DNA from: a bacterium
Lineage (GTDB): Bacteria; Desulfobacterota; GWC2-55-46; S146-80; JALXFI01
NCBI GenBank assembly: GCA_027069035.1
Contig: JALXFI010000297.1
Location: 1-14,891 of the forward strand
Length of the DNA stretch: 14,891 bases
Direction of reading: 5' to 3'
The notes beneath the pieces are model-generated. The model saw nothing but the letters and a program-made list of their open reading frames with translations. It was not told the origin of the DNA and did no database searches. This document shows positions 1-7,340 of the stretch, in pieces. A program made the translations under genes and the position numbers. Every line of letters starts with the position of its first letter. Position 1 is the first letter of the stretch.

Positions 1-2
1 GT

Positions 3-698
3 ATTAAGACAAGGTCGTATGCAAGGGCATTGATAGCGCTTAGGGGGTTTTACAAGTATCTCTTGATGGAAGGGCATGTGGAATCCATCCCCACATCAAA
101 TATAGACATACCGAGGTTCTATAAAAAACTTCCCGATGTACTTAGCCTCGAAGAGGTTGAAGGCCTGCTTAACGCCCCGGACACAGGCAAGCCGACGGGA
201 TTTAGAGATAAAGTGATGCTGGAGGTCTTGTATGCTACGGGTATGAGAGTCTCTGAACTTGTAAACCTGAGGGCTGAAAATATAAATTTACAGATAGGTT
301 ATATTATAACGAAAGGGAAGGGATCAAAGGAGAGGGTAGTGCCCCTTGGCGAAGTTGCCCTTAGATGGATAAAGGATTATACAAGGGATGTGAGGATTAA
401 GTTATTAAAAGGCAGGTCGACTGATTTTATCTTCTTAAATCGTTCAGGCAAGAGGCTTTCACGACAGGGTTTCTGGAAGGCCATGAAGAGATATGCAAGG
501 ATTTTAAATACAAAAAAACCTATCAGCCCTCATAGTTTGAGGCATTCATTTGCGACGCATCTCCTTGAGAGGGGGGCGAATCTTAGGTCTGTTCAGGCCA
601 TGTTGGGGCACTCGGATATATCCACCACGCAGATATATACACATATAAATAAAGAACGCCTTAAAGAGATACACAAAAAATTCCATCCAAGAAGCTGA
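3..698 (+). CDS. xerD: Site-specific tyrosine recombinase XerD (5' end outside window)
   Basis: XerD acts with XerC at dif to resolve chromosome dimers before cell division. The open frame runs to the left edge, and codons before the first possible start (TTG at 30) still read as family sequence (IKTRSYARAL), so the gene is cut rather than short. Roughly 60-70 N-terminal residues of a ~300-residue protein are missing. Counting from the TTG, the catalytic set is visible: R73 (ATGMRVSEL), K97 (TKGKGSKERVVPL), H168 and R171 (HSLRH), H194 (GHSDISTTQ) and the nucleophile Y203 (QIYTH). The C-terminal pattern IYTH..ERL..IH..HPR and the LEVLYATGMRVSEL block match XerD better than XerC from memory. 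The next gene starts one base after the stop, so they are probably co-transcribed. A phage or integron integrase is unlikely given this housekeeping setting. Confidence 0.93.
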   Translation: MKTRSYARALIALRGFYKYLLMEGHVESIPTSNIDIPRFYKKLPDVLSLEEVEGLLNAPDTGKPTGFRDKVMLEVLYATGMRVSELVNLRAENINLQIGYIITKGKGSKERVVPLGEVALRWIKDYTRDVRIKLLKGRSTDFIFLNRSGKRLSRQGFWKAMKRYARILNTKKPISPHSLRHSFATHLLERGANLRSVQAMLGHSDISTTQIYTHINKERLKEIHKKFHPRS

Positions 699-699
699 T

Positions 700-1383
700 A
701 TGAAAAAAGCGCTTGTAATTACAGCTAAGGTGCCTATGGAGGGCAGGGTAAAGACAAGACTTTTATCTTTATTTAATCCTAAAGATGCCACACGGTTATA
801 CGAATGTTTTCTAAAAGACACCATTGAAAAGGTTAAAGGAATAGACGGAGTTGACAGATATATTGCCTATCATCCTAAAGATGGAAGGGCTTATTTTGAG
901 GGACTTAAATACCGATCTGTATTTTCTCTTATCCCTCAAAATGGCAGTGGGCTTGGCGAGAGGCTTAAAAATTTGGCATCACATCTCTTTTTGCTTGATT
1001 ATGGCAGGGTTGTAGTTATAGGAAGCGATTCCCCATCGCTCCCTTCGGTCTTTATTAAAAACGCATTTGATTCCTTAAGTAATCATTCCATAGCGCTTGG
1101 TCCATGCAGGGATGGCGGATACTACCTTATTGGCATGAATATGCCTGTGCCTCAACTCTTTGAGGATATTCCATGGAGCACACCCCAAGTTTTTGAGAAG
1201 ACAATGGAAAGGATTGACGAATTAGGCTGTGCTTTATCTCTTCTGCCGGAGTGGTACGATGTGGATACACCCAATGATGTGGACAGGTTAATAGAAGATA
1301 TTGATTCTAAGAGTGGGGAAAGGCTGAGACATACGGAAAGATTTCTTGCCGCACTAAATCTTACAAAACCCTTAAATATCTAA
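700..1383 (+). CDS. TIGR04282/DUF2064-family glycosyltransferase-like protein
   Basis: A 227-residue protein with a GT-A nucleotidyltransferase/glycosyltransferase fold, of the group called rSAM/selenodomain-associated transferase 1 (TIGR04282, DUF2064), related to CofC/MobA-type enzymes. The N-terminal nucleotide-binding loop is present (K10, P12, G15, then RVKTRL at 16-21). Further landmarks are IGSDSPSLP (107-115), with a likely metal-binding aspartate, GPCRDGGYYLIG (134-145) and PWSTPQVF (158-165). The end, WYDVDTPNDVDRL, is typical of the family. Some members are annotated in arsenosugar biosynthesis, but no radical-SAM or arsenic gene lies here, so the substrate is unknown. The ATG lies one base after the xerD stop with no clear Shine-Dalgarno sequence, suggesting translational coupling. 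It converges with the rhodanese-like gene; no convincing terminator hairpin is visible in the ~40 bp between them. Confidence 0.8.
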   Translation: MKKALVITAKVPMEGRVKTRLLSLFNPKDATRLYECFLKDTIEKVKGIDGVDRYIAYHPKDGRAYFEGLKYRSVFSLIPQNGSGLGERLKNLASHLFLLDYGRVVVIGSDSPSLPSVFIKNAFDSLSNHSIALGPCRDGGYYLIGMNMPVPQLFEDIPWSTPQVFEKTMERIDELGCALSLLPEWYDVDTPNDVDRLIEDIDSKSGERLRHTERFLAALNLTKPLNI

Positions 1384-1424
1384 AAAAATATTTTATCTTA
1401 TAAGTGATGCATGTTATGGATGGT

Positions 1425-1913
1425 TTATTTATTATTATTATCATCTCCATATTTAAGGGCGGGTTCCAACGGAACACACAGCCCCCTTGGTATTGTAAAC
1501 CGGTCCGGAAGCCCTTTTATATAGGTTTCCCCTTCTTCAACGGAGCCGCCTGCCTTTTTCCATCCCTCAAGTCCATTGTCGATATACAAGGCATCTATTC
1601 CGCGTTTTCTCAATATATCCACTGCCTTTATCGAACTTTTGATGTCATTGCCATAGACAATGATCTTTTTATCGGAAGAGGTGACCCTGTGTGTAGTCTT
1701 AAGGGATTCAAAGGGTATGAGGATAGAGCCGGGTATCCTTGCTTTGTTATGGTTTTTAGTGCCTCTTATATCAATAATAATAAAATCGTTTAAGTCCTTT
1801 ACCTTTGATATTTCAACAAGCTTTTTTGCATCAACAGATTTTATATCGCCGTTTCCATAGGCCGAAACCGCAAAAAAGAGGATTAAAACGGTGTAAGAGA
1901 CTATTTTTTTCAT
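1425..1913 (-). CDS. Exported rhodanese-fold protein lacking the catalytic cysteine
   Basis: A 162-residue protein. Residues 1-20 form a signal peptide (MKKIVSY, a hydrophobic core VLILFFAVSA, then AYGNG), so it is probably periplasmic. Residues ~25-125 match the rhodanese domain: FIIIDIRG (44-51), ARIPGSILIPF (58-68), KKIIVYGND (82-90), DALYIDNGLEGWKKAGG (107-123). In active rhodaneses the loop after the IIVY strand starts with the persulfide-forming cysteine; here that position is Gly88 (codon GGC, read directly). The only cysteine is C146, in a C-terminal extension (IPRGLCVPLEPALKYG). Sulfur transfer by the usual mechanism is therefore unlikely; a binding or structural role, or an unusual use of C146, is inference. 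The ATG has a GAAGGGA ribosome-binding site at a good distance. Transcribed alone, divergent from the cca-type gene. Confidence 0.82.
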   Translation of the reverse strand: MKKIVSYTVLILFFAVSAYGNGDIKSVDAKKLVEISKVKDLNDFIIIDIRGTKNHNKARIPGSILIPFESLKTTHRVTSSDKKIIVYGNDIKSSIKAVDILRKRGIDALYIDNGLEGWKKAGGSVEEGETYIKGLPDRFTIPRGLCVPLEPALKYGDDNNNK

Positions 1914-2068
1914 ATAAAATTCCCTTCAACTTAGATTCTTATTTTAATGTATCACAATCAATAAACCTACTCAATCCAAATCCGATACCCGGGTTCCGAT
2001 GTAGTGGGATTTGAAATAATGACCTTTCTATTCGGCACTATTATTACAACTTGTCCATCTTGTCAAGA

Positions 2069-2084
2069 GTGTAGACCTGACCCC
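2069..2084 (+). repeat. 16-bp dispersed repeat, copy 1
   Basis: The sequence GTGTAGACCTGACCCC here is found exactly, in inverted orientation, at 14824-14839. Both copies also carry TTGT five bases before the repeat (reading in the GTGTAG direction), and both read toward the nearest downstream gene. From memory, AGACCTGACCCC-type words recur in intergenic DNA of Deltaproteobacteria and relatives, often near REP-associated (Y1) transposases; that link is unverified here. No transposase lies in the window. Confidence 0.7.
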
Positions 2085-2094
2085 TCTTTGGTTC

Positions 2095-2124
2095 TTGTAA
2101 AATATGCTGGATATGTGCTAATAT
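2095..2124 (+). promoter_or_regulatory. Weak candidate promoter for the cca-type gene
   Basis: TTGTAA (2095-2100), an 18-base spacer and TAATAT (2119-2124) preceded by an extended -10 TGC. Each hexamer matches consensus at about 4 of 6 positions. If used, transcription would start near 2131, only a few bases before the ATG at 2135. That would fit the lack of any Shine-Dalgarno sequence. Evidence is weak because the region is AT-rich. Confidence 0.3.
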
Positions 2125-2134
2125 TGCGTTATAT

Positions 2135-4759
2135 ATGCAGGTTATTACAACCCATACGAATGCCGATTTCGACACACTTGCCTCAATGCTTGCCGCAAAA
2201 AAACTCTACCCCGATGCCCGCCTCGTATTTCCCGGTTCTCAGGAGAGGGGGGTAAGGGATTTTTTGCTCAAATCCACCTTTTATATCTTTCAGTTTGAAA
2301 AGGCAAAGGATATTGATTTAAATGCGGTTGATACCCTGATACTTGTCGATATAAGGCAGTCTTCAAGGATTGGAAGATTTTCCGAGATACTTAAAAACCC
2401 TGAATTAAAAGTATATATTTACGATCATCATCCGGCAAGCGTAGAGGACATACATGGGGATATGGAGTATATACTGCCATATGGTTCAACCACCACTATA
2501 CTCACACACATAATTATCGATAAAGGCATAGATATCCTGCCGGATGAGGCAACCGTTATGCTTCTCGGTATTTATGAAGACACCGGGTCCCTGACATATC
2601 CATCAACAACGGTAAAGGATTTTGAGGCTGCTGCATTCCTCCTGTCAAACGGCGGAGACCTCAGGCTCGTATCCGATATCCTTGCAAAAGAGCTTACCGC
2701 CGAAGATATAAACCTTATGAATGAGCTTCTGGCTTCGGCTACGACATGCACCGTTGAAGGGATAGATGTTGTTATAACAACGGCAACGGTGGAACATCAT
2801 ATAGGGGATATAGCGCTTCTTGTCCACAAGATAAGGGATATAAGCAGTATGGATGTTGTCATCTCCCTGGTCATGATGGAGGATAAGGTCTATCTTGTTG
2901 CAAGAAGCAGGATAAAGGAAGTGGATGTCGGCGAGATAGCAAAGGAATTCGGCGGGGGCGGGCATCCTTCGGCTGCTTCTGCGAGTATAAAAGACATGAC
3001 ATTAATCGAAGCAAAAGAAAAGCTCATCCTGCTTTTAAATGAAAAGGTGCGCCCGAGAAAGAGAGCTAAAGACCTTATGTCTGCAGCGCCTATTGCAATA
3101 AAGGCAAGAGACACGCTTGAAAGGGCAAGAGATGTGCTTGTTCGTTACAGCCTTAATGCCATGCCGGTTGTTAAAGGTAGTAAAGTGGTTGGTTTCATAT
3201 CACGCCAGGTCGTTGAAAAGGCCATGTATCACAAGCTTGAAGATCTTCCGGTTGAAGAGTATATGACCGCCGAGTTTGAAAAAGTTAATCTGAATTCTCC
3301 ACTTTCAAGGATTCAGGAGATAATCATAGAGCATAATCAGAGGATACTTCCTGTTATTGAAGGCGGGAGGCTTGAAGGCGTAATAACACGCACCGACCTC
3401 CTCCGTTTTCTCCACGATATAGCGATAAAGGAAAAACCATACCTGAGAGAAGAAGAAGGATTTACTACAAGAAAGAAGTATATAAAGAAGCTTATGAAGG
3501 AAACCTTGCCGATCAGGGTCTTTAAGATGTTGAACGATATAGGCGAGATTGCGATGAACCTTGGTTGTATGGCATATGTTGTCGGGGGTTTTGTAAGGGA
3601 TATCCTTTTAAGAAATGAAAATCTTGATATAGATATAGTGGTTGAGGGTGATGGTATAGAGTTTGCTCTGAAATTTGCATCCGAGTACGGATGCAGGGTG
3701 AAGAGTCACAAGCGTTTCAGGACGGCGGTCATAATATTTCCTGATGGTTTTAAGGTAGATGTAGCAACTGCAAGGCTGGAGTATTATGAAAGACCAGGGG
3801 CTCTGCCAACAGTAGAAACAAGTTCTATAAAACTCGACCTTTACAGAAGGGATTTTACAATCAACACGCTTGCCATAAGTTTAAATCCCGGGAGTTTCGG
3901 AAAATTACTGGATTTTTACGGTGGGCTTAGGGATATCAAGGCAAAATCGCTCAGGGTAATCCATAACCTGAGTTTTGTCGAAGACCCGACACGTGTGTTC
4001 AGGGCAGTTAGATTCGAGAAAAAGTTTGGTTTTACCCTTGGCAAACATACATTAAAACTCATAAAAAATGCGGTAAAATTAAATCTTTTTAAGACTCTCT
4101 CGGGGAGTAGACTCTTTGTAGAGCTTAAGATAATACTAAATGAAGAGGATGTTGTAGATATCTTAAAAAAACTCGGAGACCTTGACCTGCTGAAATTTAT
4201 TCACCCCTCCATAACCCTTGATAAAGATGAAGAAAAGCTTTTAAATAAAGCCCAAGAGGTGTTGGCGTGGTTTCGTCTCCTCTACCTTGAGGAAAAGGTT
4301 GAAAGATGGCTTGTGCTTTATCTTTCGCTTACAAATCCAATGAAACAGGAAGAGGTAGTAAGTTTATCTAAAAGGTTTTGCATCGTTAAAAGGTATTCGT
4401 GGAGTGTTATAGATAAGAGAGATTATTGCCTTGATGCCCTGCATAAACTTTTAAAGGGCAAACCAAGGCATAGTGATGTTTATCATATCTTAAAAACGTT
4501 TCCCATGGAGTGCCTTCTCTATATGATGGCAGTCGTTAAAAAGGAAGAGGTAAGAAGGACAATCTCAAATTATGTGACTCGTTTAAGGAACTACAGACCT
4601 AAGCTTTCAGGGAGCGACCTTATGGCTTTGAATATTCCACAGGGCCCGGAATGTGGAAAGATACTCCAAAAACTTCTTGAAATGGGGCTTGACGGTGAGA
4701 TAAAGACAAGAGAGGATGAGATTGAATTTGTCAGGAAGATATCAAGGCGGAGACGATAA
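2135..4759 (+). CDS. cca: DHH phosphoesterase-CBS-tRNA nucleotidyltransferase/poly(A) polymerase fusion
   Basis: An 874-residue fusion. Residues 1-~300 are a DHH/DHHA1 phosphoesterase: HTNADFD (7-13), LVDIR (70-74), YDHHP (96-100), YEDTGS (147-152) and GGGGHPSA (273-280), so the NrnA-like hydrolase site looks intact. Residues ~310-430 hold two CBS domains, which usually bind adenylates. Residues ~455-874 are a class II nucleotidyltransferase: GGFVRD (484-489), catalytic aspartates D498 and D500 in LDIDIV, RRDFTINTLA (571-580) and DPTRVFRAVRFEKKFG (617-632). The family adds CCA (or only CC or only A in some bacteria) to tRNA 3' ends, or polyadenylates RNA; motif reading cannot separate these. 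The fusion is a known architecture in Deltaproteobacteria and Aquificae, joining RNA 3'-end addition to short-RNA or dinucleotide degradation. The ATG has no Shine-Dalgarno sequence. The gene is followed by a fresh promoter for trpS. Confidence 0.93.
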   Translation: MQVITTHTNADFDTLASMLAAKKLYPDARLVFPGSQERGVRDFLLKSTFYIFQFEKAKDIDLNAVDTLILVDIRQSSRIGRFSEILKNPELKVYIYDHHPASVEDIHGDMEYILPYGSTTTILTHIIIDKGIDILPDEATVMLLGIYEDTGSLTYPSTTVKDFEAAAFLLSNGGDLRLVSDILAKELTAEDINLMNELLASATTCTVEGIDVVITTATVEHHIGDIALLVHKIRDISSMDVVISLVMMEDKVYLVARSRIKEVDVGEIAKEFGGGGHPSAASASIKDMTLIEAKEKLILLLNEKVRPRKRAKDLMSAAPIAIKARDTLERARDVLVRYSLNAMPVVKGSKVVGFISRQVVEKAMYHKLEDLPVEEYMTAEFEKVNLNSPLSRIQEIIIEHNQRILPVIEGGRLEGVITRTDLLRFLHDIAIKEKPYLREEEGFTTRKKYIKKLMKETLPIRVFKMLNDIGEIAMNLGCMAYVVGGFVRDILLRNENLDIDIVVEGDGIEFALKFASEYGCRVKSHKRFRTAVIIFPDGFKVDVATARLEYYERPGALPTVETSSIKLDLYRRDFTINTLAISLNPGSFGKLLDFYGGLRDIKAKSLRVIHNLSFVEDPTRVFRAVRFEKKFGFTLGKHTLKLIKNAVKLNLFKTLSGSRLFVELKIILNEEDVVDILKKLGDLDLLKFIHPSITLDKDEEKLLNKAQEVLAWFRLLYLEEKVERWLVLYLSLTNPMKQEEVVSLSKRFCIVKRYSWSVIDKRDYCLDALHKLLKGKPRHSDVYHILKTFPMECLLYMMAVVKKEEVRRTISNYVTRLRNYRPKLSGSDLMALNIPQGPECGKILQKLLEMGLDGEIKTREDEIEFVRKISRRRR

Positions 4760-4764
4760 CCCCG

Positions 4765-4789
4765 GTTTTTTTACCATGTTTTTTACCAT
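4765..4789 (+). repeat. T-rich tandem repeat upstream of the trpS promoter
   Basis: Two adjacent near-identical units, GTTTTTTTACCAT (4765-4777) and GTTTTTTACCAT (4778-4789), differ by one T. They sit directly upstream of the -35 hexamer and just after the cca-type stop codon. They could act as an UP-like or regulator site, or be a slippage duplication. The T-runs lack a convincing stem before them, so a terminator is not supported. Confidence 0.6.
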
Positions 4790-4817
4790 TGACCTTTTGG
4801 TATATCATTTGTATATT
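4789..4817 (+). promoter_or_regulatory. Sigma70-type promoter for trpS-scpA-scpB
   Basis: TTGACC (4789-4794), exactly 17 bases, then TATATT (4812-4817). Each hexamer differs from consensus at one position and the spacing is optimal. Transcription is predicted to start near 4824, giving a leader of about 190 bases before the trpS ATG. This is the best promoter-like match seen in the window. Confidence 0.6.
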
Positions 4818-4830
4818 GTCTTGGCGTTGC

Positions 4831-4859
4831 GTTAAGGATAGGTTTCAATTATCCTTAAC
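4831..4859 (+). promoter_or_regulatory. Hairpin in the trpS 5' leader
   Basis: A perfect 10-bp inverted repeat: GTTAAGGATA (4831-4840), a 9-base loop, TATCCTTAAC (4850-4859). It begins a few bases after the predicted transcription start. It is not followed by a T-run, so it does not look like a terminator. Further short pairings follow: AACCC/GGGTT (4867-4871 with 4877-4881) competing with CCAACC/GGTTGG (4865-4870 with 4895-4900). Overlapping alternative stems suggest a structured leader or a small RNA, but no known riboswitch or T-box signature is recognised. Confidence 0.5.
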
Positions 4860-5014
4860 AATCACCAACCCTACAGGGGTTTGCAGATTACGCTGGTTGG
4901 GTGGGGAACAAACACTTGAACCCGGGGAAATCCTTGAATCCCAAGACTTTATTCAATATTTAAATTTTATCTGTCTGTAGCAATTAAAATACGAAAGAGA
5001 GTTGATAAAAATTT

Positions 5015-6007
5015 ATGGCACAAAAAAAACGTGTACTCAGCGGGATGAGGCCTTCAGGGAGTCTCCATATTGGACACTTGAGCGGGGTGCTTGAGAACTG
5101 GAAGACCCTTCAAAATGATTATGATTGTTTCTTTTTTATAGCGGATTGGCATGCCCTTACAAGCGAATATGCCGATACATCTAATATAAGAGAGAGCATT
5201 ATCGACATGGTTATAGACTGGCTGAGCGTTGGCATAGATCCCGAAGAATCTACCATTTTTCTCCAGTCTTCCATACTTGAACATGCAGAGCTTCATCTGC
5301 TTTTTTCAATGATCACGCCGCTTTCGTGGCTTGAGAGAAATCCTACATACAAAGAACAGTTGAAGGAGGTAAAGGGAAGGGATCTCTCCACTTACGGATT
5401 TTTAGGTTACCCGGTGCTTCAGGCGTCCGATATCCTCATATATAAGGCCAACTCGGTGCCGATAGGTGTAGACCAATTGCCGCACCTTGAGCTTACACGG
5501 GAGATAGCAAGGAGATTCAATTATTTATATGGTGAGGTGTTTCCTCTGCCTGAAGCGCTTTTAACTCAGAACCCAAAACTTCCCGGCCTTGACGGCAGAA
5601 AGATGAGCAAGAGTTATGACAACGTGATACTCATATCAGACCATCCTCAGGTGATAGATAAAAAGATCCGCCCTATGGTGACATGTCCGCACAGGATAAG
5701 GAGGAACGATCCGGGACACCCCGATCACTGTCCTGTATACTCTTTACATCAGGTGTACTCCTCAAAGGATGAACTTGATTACACTGCCAAAGGGTGTAAG
5801 ACGGCGGACATAGGATGTATTGAATGTAAGTCGATACTTATAAATAATATACAGACACTTTTAGAGCCGGTCCATGAAAGAAGGCGCAAATATGAAAAAA
5901 AGACGAAGAGAGTGAGAGAGATCATTGAGGACGGCGCCAAAAGGGCCGAGCGTGTTGCACAGGAAACCATCAAAGAGATTAGAGAGCTCTTGAAACTCGG
6001 TCTCTGA
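5015..6007 (+). CDS. trpS: Tryptophanyl-tRNA synthetase with a likely [4Fe-4S] cysteine motif
   Basis: A 330-residue class I aminoacyl-tRNA synthetase that charges tRNA-Trp in the cytoplasm. The signature HIGH is at 18-21 (SGSLHIGHLSG) and KMSKS at 196-200 (GRKMSKSYDN). Length and order are normal for bacterial TrpRS. The region after KMSKS has C239, C261, C268 and C271, i.e. C-x21-C-x6-C-x2-C. This is almost the C-x22-C-x6-C-x2-C pattern of the Thermotoga maritima enzyme, which binds a [4Fe-4S] cluster near the anticodon-binding region. A cluster is inferred, not shown. The ATG has only a weak purine-rich upstream stretch (GAAAGAGAG, somewhat far away). A promoter and structured leader precede the gene; scpA follows 16 bases after the stop. 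Confidence 0.96.
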   Translation: MAQKKRVLSGMRPSGSLHIGHLSGVLENWKTLQNDYDCFFFIADWHALTSEYADTSNIRESIIDMVIDWLSVGIDPEESTIFLQSSILEHAELHLLFSMITPLSWLERNPTYKEQLKEVKGRDLSTYGFLGYPVLQASDILIYKANSVPIGVDQLPHLELTREIARRFNYLYGEVFPLPEALLTQNPKLPGLDGRKMSKSYDNVILISDHPQVIDKKIRPMVTCPHRIRRNDPGHPDHCPVYSLHQVYSSKDELDYTAKGCKTADIGCIECKSILINNIQTLLEPVHERRRKYEKKTKRVREIIEDGAKRAERVAQETIKEIRELLKLGL

Positions 6008-6023
6008 GTGAGCACGGGGGTTT

Positions 6024-6767
6024 ATGTCTTACAAGGTTAAACTCGATATTTTCCATGGCCCCTTAGACCTGCTTCTACATCTTATCAGCAAGAATGAGAT
6101 AGATATTTATGACATTCCGGTATCAATAATCACTGAACAATACCTTGAGTACCTTGAACTGATGCGCTCCCTTAATCTTGATATAGCAGGGGAATTTCTT
6201 GTTATGGCGTCAACTCTCATGTATATAAAATCCAAGATGCTCCTTCCTCCCTCAGAGGAAGCGGATGAAGAGGAGGAAGATCCAAGGGCAGACCTCGTTG
6301 AAAGGCTTTTAGAGTATAAGAAGTTTAAAGAAGGCGCTGTGTGGTTGAATGGACAGGATATTTTAGGACAGAACACGTTTGCAAGGAGCGCTCTTATATT
6401 AGATTTAGAAGCCAAAGCGGATGAAAGGGATAAAGAAGAGACACTTTCGCTTGAAAATATCTCTGTTATTGAACTTTTTGAAGCATTCAGGACTGTTTTT
6501 TCAAAGGCATCGCAACATAAATCCATGGAGATCAGTTTCAGCAAACTCTCTGTTGCCGAAAGGATACAGGAAGTGCTTGAAATTCTAAAAGAAAAGAACA
6601 ATGTTGAATTCGACGATTTTTTTATAAAGCCCTATGACAGATCTTTTGTGATTATTACGTTTGTTGCCTTGCTGGAACTTATCAGGCTCAGTATGATCAA
6701 GGTCTATCAGTCAATGCCTTTTGGAAAGATATTGATAATGTTGAGGGATGTGGAGACGGAACAATGA
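6024..6767 (+). CDS. scpA: Segregation and condensation protein A
   Basis: ScpA is the kleisin of the SMC-ScpAB condensin complex, which organises and helps segregate the chromosome. The N-terminal SMC-binding block is clear: FHGPLDLLLHLISKNEIDIYDI (10-31, with G12, P13, L14, D15, L16), then LDIAGEFLVMASTLMYIKSKMLLP. An acidic linker (EEADEEEEDPRADL) follows. The C-terminal winged-helix part reads VIITFVALLELIRLSMIKVYQ. At 247 residues the length is normal. The ATG has a GGGGG-type ribosome-binding site (CACGGGGGTTT). Its TGA overlaps the scpB ATG by two bases, a classic coupling arrangement for the two partner subunits. Confidence 0.96.
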   Translation: MSYKVKLDIFHGPLDLLLHLISKNEIDIYDIPVSIITEQYLEYLELMRSLNLDIAGEFLVMASTLMYIKSKMLLPPSEEADEEEEDPRADLVERLLEYKKFKEGAVWLNGQDILGQNTFARSALILDLEAKADERDKEETLSLENISVIELFEAFRTVFSKASQHKSMEISFSKLSVAERIQEVLEILKEKNNVEFDDFFIKPYDRSFVIITFVALLELIRLSMIKVYQSMPFGKILIMLRDVETEQ

Positions 6768-7297
6768 ATGATGTTGAGCTAAAGGGCTTGTTGGAGGCTA
6801 TGCTCCTTTTATCGCACAAACCTTTAACGATAGATAATATTATAAAGATTATAGACAAGGATAAAGCCACCGTTAAGGAAGCGATAAATGAGCTTATAGT
6901 TGCTTATTCCGATGATGAGAGAGGTTTTTATATAGAGGAAGTTGCCGGAGGATATCAGTTTCGGACAAGGGAGCGTTATTCTTTCTGGCTTAAAAAGTTT
7001 GAAGGACTTCGGCCGCCGCGTCTAAGCCGTGCGGCACTTGAAACCCTTGCAATCATAGCCTATAAACAACCTGTTATACGGGCAGAGATAGAGGATGTCA
7101 GGGGAGTTGATGCAGGCGGGGTGCTGCGTCACCTTACAGGGAAAAAACTCATAAAGGTGCTTGGAAGGAAAGATGTCCCCGGAAGGCCGCTTGTATACGG
7201 TACTACAAAGGAGTTCCTTGAGCTCTTCAACCTTAAAGATATTTCTTCTTTGCCCACCCTGCGGGACAGTGTAGATGAACCTGAGATGGGACAGTAA
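6764..7297 (+). CDS. scpB: Segregation and condensation protein B
   Basis: ScpB is the winged-helix dimer that binds ScpA in the SMC condensin complex. Two tandem winged-helix domains are expected. The N-terminal one begins LKGLLEAMLLLSHKPLT (6-22). The family signature covers residues 83-124: RPPRLSRAALETLAIIAYKQ, then PVIRAEIEDVRGVD and GGVLRHL. After it come GRKDVPGRPLVYGTT (134-148) and FLELFNLKDISSLP. At 177 residues it is slightly short but complete. The start codon lies within the scpA stop (ATGA overlap), so translation is probably coupled. The acidic tail ends just before a 43-base gap to the glycosyltransferase. Confidence 0.96.
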   Translation: MNDVELKGLLEAMLLLSHKPLTIDNIIKIIDKDKATVKEAINELIVAYSDDERGFYIEEVAGGYQFRTRERYSFWLKKFEGLRPPRLSRAALETLAIIAYKQPVIRAEIEDVRGVDAGGVLRHLTGKKLIKVLGRKDVPGRPLVYGTTKEFLELFNLKDISSLPTLRDSVDEPEMGQ

Positions 7298-7340
7298 GTG
7301 CCGTTTTTTTAATGCAAGTTGAGAATGGATTAAAAAACAG

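Noticed and set aside
1404..1793. Plus-strand frame opposite the rhodanese gene
   Set aside because: The minus-strand frame has a signal peptide, a rhodanese fold and a ribosome-binding site; the plus-strand translation has no recognisable features.
1977..2013. Inverted repeat CAAATCC/GGATTTG in the intergenic region
   Set aside because: Only 7 bp with a 23-base loop and no associated T-run or known motif; could easily be chance.
4757..4774. Terminator after the cca-type gene
   Set aside because: A T-run follows CCCCGG, but no stem of useful length can be formed before it.
4789..4980. A 63-residue frame before trpS starting at TTG
   Set aside because: Its start overlaps the -35 hexamer of the trpS promoter, it has no ribosome-binding site, and the translation resembles no family. 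The hairpin lies inside it. More likely a non-coding leader.
4824..5014. T-box riboswitch controlling trpS
   Set aside because: The stretch GGGTGGGGAAC slightly recalls the T-box sequence, but ACCGCG is absent, as is a terminator hairpin with a T-run, and no specifier loop is visible.
6107..6601. Long minus-strand frame opposite scpA
   Set aside because: Serine-rich translation typical of an antisense shadow; scpA on the plus strand is unambiguous.
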